Positions 58,675 to 64,000 of a stretch of 64,000 nt of DNA are shown here, piece after piece (positions within the stretch are counted from its first letter, which is position 1; each line of letters opens with the position of its first letter). A model generated the notes under the pieces. That model was given only the letters and a program-made list of their open reading frames with translations. It was not told where the DNA came from and did no database searches. The DNA lies in assembly GCA_035552595.1 (NCBI GenBank), contig DASZKZ010000032.1, positions 25,435 through 89,434 of the forward strand, read 5' to 3'. This DNA comes from Aeolococcus sp035552595 (GTDB lineage Bacteria; Chloroflexota; Dormibacteria; Aeolococcales; Aeolococcaceae). Position numbers and translations under genes: made by a program.

Positions 58675-60246
58675 TTACAAAACAAATCGCCGGAGGTCGT
58701 CGTTGCGGACCAGGTCGGCCAGGCGGGCGCGCACGTACCCTGCGTCGACGTCCACCGCGGAGTCGGTGAAGTCCTCGGCGCGGAAGGACACCTCCTCGAG
58801 CACCTTCTCGAGGACCGTGAAGAGGCGGCGCGCCCCGATGTTCTCGTCCTGCTCGTTGACGGCGTGTGCCTGGTGGGCGATCTCGCTGATGCCGTCCTCG
58901 CTGAAACGCAGCTCCACGCCCTCCGTGCCCAGGAGAGCGGTGTACTGACGGGTCAGCGCGTTGCTGGGCTCGACGAGGATGCGCTGCAGGTCGGATTCGC
59001 TGAGGCTGCTCAGCTCGACCCGGATCGGGAAGCGTCCCTGCATCTCGGGGATGAGGTCGCTGGGACGTGACATGGTGAACGCCCCGGCGGCGATGAAGAG
59101 GATGTGATCGGTGTGAACCGGGCCGTAGCGGGTGCTCACGGTCGACCCCTCGAGAAGGGGCAGGAGGTCGCGCTGCACCCCCTCCCCGCTGACATCGGGA
59201 CCGTGCTCGCTGTGCTGCCCACAGATCTTGTCCATCTCGTCGACGAAGACGATGCCGTCGTCCTCGACGTCCCGGATGGCGTCGTCGTAGACGCGATCCA
59301 TGTCGATGAGGCGATCGGTCTCCTCCTCCACCAGCGCCGTGCGCGCGTCTGCAACCGTCATCCGCTTGGTGCGCTTGCGTGGCGGCGCCATCTGCGAGAA
59401 GAAGTCCGACAGCGAGGTACCCACCTCCTCCAGGCCGGTTCCGGCAAAGCCCTCGAAGGCGGGCTGGAACGGCTCCTCCACGTCGATGTCGATGAGCCTG
59501 TCCTCGAGCTGGCGGGCGGCCAGGCGGCGCTCCAGGCGGCGGCGGACGGCCCGCCTCTTGCGCTGCCCGGCGGCCTCGTCCTCGGGGACGCCGTCCGCCG
59601 CCTTGGTCGGCGCCTCGGCGGCGACCAAGGTGTCGAGGATGCGACCCCCGGCGGTCTCGCGAGCCCGCTCCTCGACGTCGGCGATACGCCCGTTGTGCAC
59701 CTCGCTGATGGTCTGCTCGAGCAGGTCGCGGACGATCGACTCGACGTCGCGGCCGACGTAGCCGACCTCGGTGAACTTGGTCGCCTCGACCTTCAGGAAC
59801 GGTGAGTTGGTGAGGCGGGCGAGACGGCGGGCGATCTCGGTCTTGCCCACACCGGTGGGACCGATCATGAGGATGTTCTTGGGGAGGACCTCCTCGCGCA
59901 TCTCGTCGGTGAGGCGCTGGCGGCGGATGCGATTGCGCAGCGCGATCGCCACCGCGCGCTTGGCGGCCTGCTGGCCGACGATGTATTCGTCGAGGCGGCG
60001 GACGATCTCGACAGGGCGCAGCTCCTCGCGTGATGCCGCCGGGATGGCTGCCTCGCCCTCCGGCGGCGCGGCGTCGTGCCCTGCGGCCCCCGGCGCCGCC
60101 GGCTCGTCAGCGGATGCCGGGGAGCCGGGAGGCGCCGCCTCGGTGGCGGGTGCGGCGGGCGTGGGGAACAGCGCTCCCTGGCCGTTGCTCTCCGCTGCGT
60201 CGCTGCGCTCGGCGCCGATCTCCAGCCCCACCGACGGATCGGTCAC
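58675..60246 (-). CDS. hslU: ATP-dependent protease ATPase subunit HslU
   Basis: AAA+ unfoldase that feeds proteins to the HslV peptidase. The 523-residue protein has VEIVRRLDEYIVGQQAAKRAVA, Walker A IGPTGVGKTEIA, and the pore loop TEVGYVGRDVE. The intermediate domain, Walker B IVFVDEMDKI and sensor regions follow, ending DLRRFVL. The C-terminal residues insert into HslV in the family. The start GTG at 60246 adds about 75 Pro/Ala-rich residues before the conserved core, absent from typical HslU. GTGA overlap with hslV. Confidence 0.95.
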   Translation of the reverse strand: MTDPSVGLEIGAERSDAAESNGQGALFPTPAAPATEAAPPGSPASADEPAAPGAAGHDAAPPEGEAAIPAASREELRPVEIVRRLDEYIVGQQAAKRAVAIALRNRIRRQRLTDEMREEVLPKNILMIGPTGVGKTEIARRLARLTNSPFLKVEATKFTEVGYVGRDVESIVRDLLEQTISEVHNGRIADVEERARETAGGRILDTLVAAEAPTKAADGVPEDEAAGQRKRRAVRRRLERRLAARQLEDRLIDIDVEEPFQPAFEGFAGTGLEEVGTSLSDFFSQMAPPRKRTKRMTVADARTALVEEETDRLIDMDRVYDDAIRDVEDDGIVFVDEMDKICGQHSEHGPDVSGEGVQRDLLPLLEGSTVSTRYGPVHTDHILFIAAGAFTMSRPSDLIPEMQGRFPIRVELSSLSESDLQRILVEPSNALTRQYTALLGTEGVELRFSEDGISEIAHQAHAVNEQDENIGARRLFTVLEKVLEEVSFRAEDFTDSAVDVDAGYVRARLADLVRNDDLRRFVL

Positions 60247-60800
60247 GCCGGGACCGGGGCGGTGGTGGCCAGCGTCTCCACCGAGATGCGGTCGTTGGTG
60301 TAGATGCACAGCTGGGCGGCGATCTCCAGCGCTTTGCGTGCCACCTCCCCCGCCGGGAGATCGGTGTTCTCCACCAGGGCCCGGGCGGCGGCGTGCGCGA
60401 AAGGGCCGCCGCTGCCGATCGCGGTGATGTCGTCGTCGGGCTCGATGATCTCGCCGTCGCCGCTGAGCAGCAGGAGCCGCTCGCTGTCCGCGGCGATGAG
60501 CATCGCCTCGAGATGGCGCAGGTACTTGTCGGTGCGCCACTCCTTGCTCAAGCCGACGGCGGCGCGAAGCAGATTGCCCTGATGCTTCTCGAGGTGCTGC
60601 TCGAACTTGTCGAAGAGGGTGAGGGCGTCGGCCACCGCGCCCGCGAAACCGACCACGATGCGGTCGCCGAAGAGGCGCCGCACCTTGACCGCGCGGTTCT
60701 TCATGACCACATCGCCGACCGTCACCTGTCCGTCCCCGGCGATGGCCACCTCGCCCCCCCGCTTCACCGCCACGATGGTGGTGGCGTGGAAGGCGCTCAC
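60243..60800 (-). CDS. hslV: ATP-dependent protease peptidase subunit HslV
   Basis: N-terminal-threonine protease of the HslUV complex. The 185-residue protein begins SAFHATTIVAVKRGG: after removal of the short propeptide, Thr of TTIVAV is the nucleophile. GDGQVTVGDVVMKNRAVKVRR, FAGAVADALTLFDKFEQHL and ITAIGSGGPFAHAAARAL follow. GTG at 60800 overlaps the topA stop (GTGA). The topA-hslV-hslU order is typical of Firmicutes-like genomes. Confidence 0.96.
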   Translation of the reverse strand: MSAFHATTIVAVKRGGEVAIAGDGQVTVGDVVMKNRAVKVRRLFGDRIVVGFAGAVADALTLFDKFEQHLEKHQGNLLRAAVGLSKEWRTDKYLRHLEAMLIAADSERLLLLSGDGEIIEPDDDITAIGSGGPFAHAAARALVENTDLPAGEVARKALEIAAQLCIYTNDRISVETLATTAPVPA

Positions 60801-63154
60801 GTTGCCGCCACCTTCTCGGTCCTGGCTCCGCGTGGCGGCCGGTACTTGCAACCGGGATAGCCGGAGCAGCTGACGAACGGCCCGTAGCGACCCTGCCGCT
60901 TGACCAGGGGCTTCCCGCATTCCGGACAGGCCGCGCCGGTGGGCTCGGCGGCGGTGGCGACGGCGGCCCCACCCCCCGCCTGGTTTGATCCCGGCTGGAT
61001 GTACTTGCATGAGGGATAGCCCGTGCAGCCCACGAACGTGCCGCGCCGACCGCTCCGTCGTGCCAGCGGCTTGCCGCAGTCCGGGCAGGGACCGAGCTCC
61101 TCCGACGCGGTCGGGCCCGCGCCGGCCTCGGCACCCGGTGCGGGCGCATCGCCCTTGATGTAGCGGCACGTCGGGTACCCCGAGCAGCCCACGAAGGGGC
61201 CGCGCCGTCCCTGCCGGAGAACCAGCGGCTTGCCGCAGTCCGGACAGGGGTCGCCGGTCGGCTCCGCGGCGGCCTTGCGGTCCTTGATGTAGTCGCACTC
61301 AGGATAGCGTGAGCAGCCGGTGAACTCACCGAACTTGCCTTCGCGGATGACCAGGGTGCCCTCCCCGCACTGGGGGCAGACCTCGCCGGTGTCACGCGCC
61401 GGCACCTTGACCCTCTCCATGTTGGTCTCCGCCTTGCTCAGGGTCGAGGCGAAGGGGTCGTACCACTCGCGGATGGTGGGCTCGTACTGTCGCGTTCCTT
61501 CCTCGATGCCGTCCAGGCGCTTCTCCATCTCGGCGGTGAAGGCAGCGTCGACGATCTCGGGGAAGTGCTCGCGCAGGACGGAGTCGACTGTCTTGCCCAG
61601 CTCCGTGGGGTGGAGACGGCGCTCCTCCTGGCGCACGTAGTTGCGCTCCTGGATGACCTCGATGGTCGGCGCATACGTCGACGGTCGTCCGATGCCGCGC
61701 TCCTCGAGCTCCTTGATCAGCGACGCCTCGGTGTAGCGCGGTGGTGGCTGCGTGAAGTGCTGCTCACGGCGGAAGTCGACGCAGGGAAGCTGCTCGCCCG
61801 AGACCAGCGCCGGCAGCGTGTTCTCCTCGCGGTCCTTCTCCTCGTCGCGCTTCCACACCTTCTGGAATCCGTCGAACTTGAGCACCGACCCGGTGGCGCG
61901 GAAGAGGTAGTCGCCGGCCGCCAGAGAGGCGCGGGTGTTGAGGAAACGAGCCGACGCCATCTGGCTGGCGACAAAACGGCGCCAGATCAGGTCGTAGAGG
62001 CGGAACTGACCGGGATCGAGCTGGTCGCGAATCGACTCGGGGGTCCTGGAGACGTCGGTGGGACGCACCGCCTCGTGCGCGTCCTGGACGTTGGCGCCCG
62101 CAGCGCGCTGCCGAGCCGCCCCGCTGCGCACATAGTCCTTGCCGAACTGCGAGGTGATGTGCCCGGCCGCCTGTGCCTTGGCGAGGTCGCTGATGCGTGT
62201 TGAATCGGTGCGCATGTAGGTGATCAGCCCCACCGGCCCGGAGCTGCCCAGCTCCACACCCTCGTAGAGCTGCTGCGCCAGGCTCATGGTGCGCCGGGGC
62301 GAGAGCCGGAGGCGGGTGCTGGCATCCTGCTGGAGCGTGCTGGTGGTGTAGGGGATCGGCGCCTGCCGCGAGGTCTCGCGGCTCTCGATCCCTTCGACGG
62401 TGAATCGAGGGGTCGCCATGGTGGGATGGCCCTCGGCATCGATGCCCAGCGCCTCGGCGACCGCCGCCGCCTCGGCCTCGGTGCCGAGCTCGAGCTTGTC
62501 GACGTCGGCCGCGGCGTTCTCACCGCGCCTGCCCACCAACCGCCCCATGAAGGTGGCGCCGTCCTTCTCCAGGATGGCGTCGACCGTCCACGATTCCTTG
62601 GTGACGAAGGCGTCGATCTCCGCCTCGCGATCGACGACCAGACGCACCGCCACCGACTGCACCCGCCCGGCGGACAGGCCGGTGCGGACCTTGCGCCAGA
62701 GGAGCGGGCTGAGTTTGTAGCCGACCAGGCGGTCGATGACGCGGCGGGCCTCCTGTGCCGACACCAGGCCGCGGTCGATCTTCCTGGGGTCGGCGAGCGC
62801 CGCTTCGACGGCGCCCTTGGTGATCTCGTGGAAGACCACGCGGTCGGGGTCATCGAGCTTGAGCGCCTGGGCGATGTGCCAGGCGATCGCCTCGCCCTCG
62901 CGATCGGGGTCGGCGGCGAGCAGGGTGCTGTCCGCCTTCTTCGAGGCCGCCCGCAGCTCCTTGATCTGCTTCTCCTTGCCCTTGATCACCTCGTATTCGG
63001 GGATGAAGCCGCCCTCGATGTCGACGCCGATCTTGGATTTGGGAAGGTCGCGGACATGGCCCATCGACGCCTTGACGGTGTACCCGGCGCCCAGGAACTT
63101 GGCGAGGGTGCGGGCCTTGGATGGGGACTCGACGATGATGAGGCGGTTGGGCAT
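60797..63154 (-). CDS. topA: DNA topoisomerase I
   Basis: Type IA topoisomerase that relaxes negative supercoils. The 785-residue enzyme starts MPNRLIIVESPSKARTLAKF (Toprim), with acidic metal site DPDREGEAIAWH. The active-site tyrosine is in GLITYMRTDSTR and ERGIGRPSTYAPTI follows. Residues ~600-775 hold four Cys4 zinc-ribbon repeats (each like CPDCGKPL...FVGCSGYPTC), one more than in E. coli, then a basic tail. ATG 63154; the long upstream open frame is antisense to dprA. Confidence 0.96.
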   Translation of the reverse strand: MPNRLIIVESPSKARTLAKFLGAGYTVKASMGHVRDLPKSKIGVDIEGGFIPEYEVIKGKEKQIKELRAASKKADSTLLAADPDREGEAIAWHIAQALKLDDPDRVVFHEITKGAVEAALADPRKIDRGLVSAQEARRVIDRLVGYKLSPLLWRKVRTGLSAGRVQSVAVRLVVDREAEIDAFVTKESWTVDAILEKDGATFMGRLVGRRGENAAADVDKLELGTEAEAAAVAEALGIDAEGHPTMATPRFTVEGIESRETSRQAPIPYTTSTLQQDASTRLRLSPRRTMSLAQQLYEGVELGSSGPVGLITYMRTDSTRISDLAKAQAAGHITSQFGKDYVRSGAARQRAAGANVQDAHEAVRPTDVSRTPESIRDQLDPGQFRLYDLIWRRFVASQMASARFLNTRASLAAGDYLFRATGSVLKFDGFQKVWKRDEEKDREENTLPALVSGEQLPCVDFRREQHFTQPPPRYTEASLIKELEERGIGRPSTYAPTIEVIQERNYVRQEERRLHPTELGKTVDSVLREHFPEIVDAAFTAEMEKRLDGIEEGTRQYEPTIREWYDPFASTLSKAETNMERVKVPARDTGEVCPQCGEGTLVIREGKFGEFTGCSRYPECDYIKDRKAAAEPTGDPCPDCGKPLVLRQGRRGPFVGCSGYPTCRYIKGDAPAPGAEAGAGPTASEELGPCPDCGKPLARRSGRRGTFVGCTGYPSCKYIQPGSNQAGGGAAVATAAEPTGAACPECGKPLVKRQGRYGPFVSCSGYPGCKYRPPRGARTEKVAAT

Positions 63155-63189
63155 GTCACTCAGAGTGTCGCGCCGATGGGCGCGGGGGC

Positions 63190-63211
63190 GGCCGGCGGGC
63201 CGAAGCCGGCC
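63190..63211 (-). repeat. Inverted repeat in the topA leader
   Basis: GGCCGGC (63190-63196) and GCCGGCC (63205-63211) form a perfect 7-bp stem with an 8-base loop, 36 bases before the topA start on the minus strand. It could be a leader hairpin or part of the dprA terminator. TATCAT just beyond it (63217-63212, overlapping) might be a -10 for topA, but no -35 is clear. Confidence 0.3.
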
Positions 63212-63227
63212 GATGATAACAACGGGT

Positions 63228-63262
63228 CGGGCGCCGTCCCGGGGTGGACAGGATCGCGCCCG
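63228..63262 (-). terminator. Possible terminator hairpin after dprA
   Basis: Outer stem CGGGCGC (63228-63234) / GCGCCCG (63256-63262), with a nested GTCC/GGAC pair inside, begins two bases after the dprA TAA stop. There is no U-tract. The position makes termination of the dprA message plausible, though a chance GC-rich hairpin cannot be excluded. Confidence 0.35.
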
Positions 63263-63264
63263 CC

Positions 63265-64000
63265 TTAAAAGGTACGCGCAACCCGGCCTCCGCAAACATC
63301 CGTGACCGCACCGCGCAGCTGCAGTGTGGTCAGAGCCGTCGCCAGCGCGGCCGCCTCGACGCCGAGTGAGGCGGCCAGCTCGTCCGGGTGCACAGGGTCG
63401 GGCCCAAGCCGATCGAGGACGAGGCTGAGAAAGGGATCGGCCGGCGCCGGCGCCAGGGCGGCGCCGGCCGCGGAGCCTGGCGCGGACGGGGCGCAGATCG
63501 AGCGGCGGAGAGCCGGCACCGCCTCGAAGAGGTCCGCAACCGCCAGGAACGGGCGCACCCCGTCCCGGATGAGCAGGTTGGTGCCGGCCGAGCTCGGGCT
63601 CCTGATCGAACCGGGCACGGCGAGCACCTCGCGGCCGAGGTCCGCCGCCCACCGCGCCGTGCTCAGAGCACCGCTGCGGGCGCTCGCCTCGACCACCACC
63701 ACCGCCTCGGCCAGGGCGGCGATGATCCGGTTGCGGCGCGGGAAGCGCCAGGTCAGCGGGGCCGCGGTGCCGCCGTCCTCAGAGATGACGCCGCCTTGGG
63801 CCACGATCCGGTCGCGCAGACCGAGGTGCTCGCTCGGGTAGCAGAGGTCGATGCCGCAACCGAGCACAGCCAGGGTGACACCGCCGCCGTCGAGCGCGCC
63901 GCCGTGGGCGGCTGCGTCGACCCCGCGAGCCATACCGCTGACCACGATCACCCCGGCGGTCGCCAGCTCGATGGCGATCTCCCGGGCTGTCAGCAGAGCC
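63265..64000 (-). CDS. dprA: DNA-processing protein DprA, 5' end outside window
   Basis: DprA loads RecA on incoming single-stranded DNA during natural transformation. The visible ~245 residues start within the Rossmann-like DprA fold: IVVSGMARGVDAAAHGGAL, TLAVLGCGIDLCYPSEH, GGVISEDGG, FPRRNRIIAALAEAVVVVEA, and GTNLLIRDGVRPF. They end with a winged-helix DprA_WH domain (DPVHPDELAASLGVEAAALATAL). The frame is open to the right edge. The A24 prepilin peptidase at 26.8 kb could serve competence pili, consistent with transformability, but this is only suggestive. Confidence 0.94.
   Translation of the reverse strand, partial: ALLTAREIAIELATAGVIVVSGMARGVDAAAHGGALDGGGVTLAVLGCGIDLCYPSEHLGLRDRIVAQGGVISEDGGTAAPLTWRFPRRNRIIAALAEAVVVVEASARSGALSTARWAADLGREVLAVPGSIRSPSSAGTNLLIRDGVRPFLAVADLFEAVPALRRSICAPSAPGSAAGAALAPAPADPFLSLVLDRLGPDPVHPDELAASLGVEAAALATALTTLQLRGAVTDVCGGRVARTF

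Noticed and set aside
61320..62203. Plus-strand open frames opposite topA
   Set aside because: Overlap the TopA zinc-finger and catalytic region; no motif or ribosome-binding site.

Overview
The window is chromosomal housekeeping DNA from a high-GC bacterium. Nothing in it looks phage-, plasmid- or transposon-derived. The combination of an archaeal-type ProRS, HslUV, a SigB/SigF-type sigma factor, the MEP pathway, an FtsA-like protein paired with a baseplate-J-like membrane protein, and the absence of LPS genes suggests a Chloroflexota or Dormibacterota-like terrabacterium. That placement is an inference, not a measured result. Every gene except one membrane glycosyltransferase-like gene (1567-3045) lies on the minus strand. 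Most neighbours overlap by exactly 4 bases (ATGA, GTGA or TTGA), so translation is extensively coupled. All gene orders below run from high to low coordinates, the direction of transcription.

Right end (56-64 kb): dprA (partial), topA, hslV, hslU, then after a 288-base gap rpsB, tsf, pyrH, frr. At 50-55.5 kb follow uppS, cdsA, dxr, rseP and ispG (envelope lipid and isoprenoid synthesis). A glycine-betaine/proline-type ABC transporter (two permeases, an ATPase and a lipoprotein binding protein) sits between ispG and proS. Its binding protein appears to be circularly permuted: the two halves of the OpuAC fold are encoded in swapped order.

Middle (35-45 kb): a GAF-GGDEF-EAL protein, a bifunctional Rel (p)ppGpp enzyme, hisS, aspS, a small membrane protein, then an anti-sigma-like/sigma factor pair. 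Both the anti-sigma/sigma operon and rel carry, directly upstream, a close match to the SigB/SigF promoter (GTTTGA-N14-GGGTAC and GTTCGA-N14-GGGTAC). This suggests an autoregulated stress sigma factor that also drives the stringent-response enzyme. The anti-sigma protein lacks the usual kinase residues.

20-35 kb: alaS, an FtsA-like ATPase, a baseplate-J-like membrane protein, ruvX, mltG, aroE, a prepilin peptidase, aroC, an aroK-aroB fusion, aroQ, efp (arginine-tipped), an Asp23 protein, nusB, xseA, xseB, tlyA. The shikimate pathway is thus almost complete here, interleaved with cell-envelope and translation genes.

1-20 kb: nadK, recN, scpA, scpB, rluB, cmk, plsC, a DnaQ-DinG fusion helicase, a glutaminase-like nitrilase and NAD synthetase on separate frames (normally fused), rsmI, metG, tatD, rsmA, an MFS transporter, a small zinc-ribbon protein, tRNA-Val(GAC), a small Cys-rich protein and thrS (partial). 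No CRISPR array, insertion sequence or prophage was seen.
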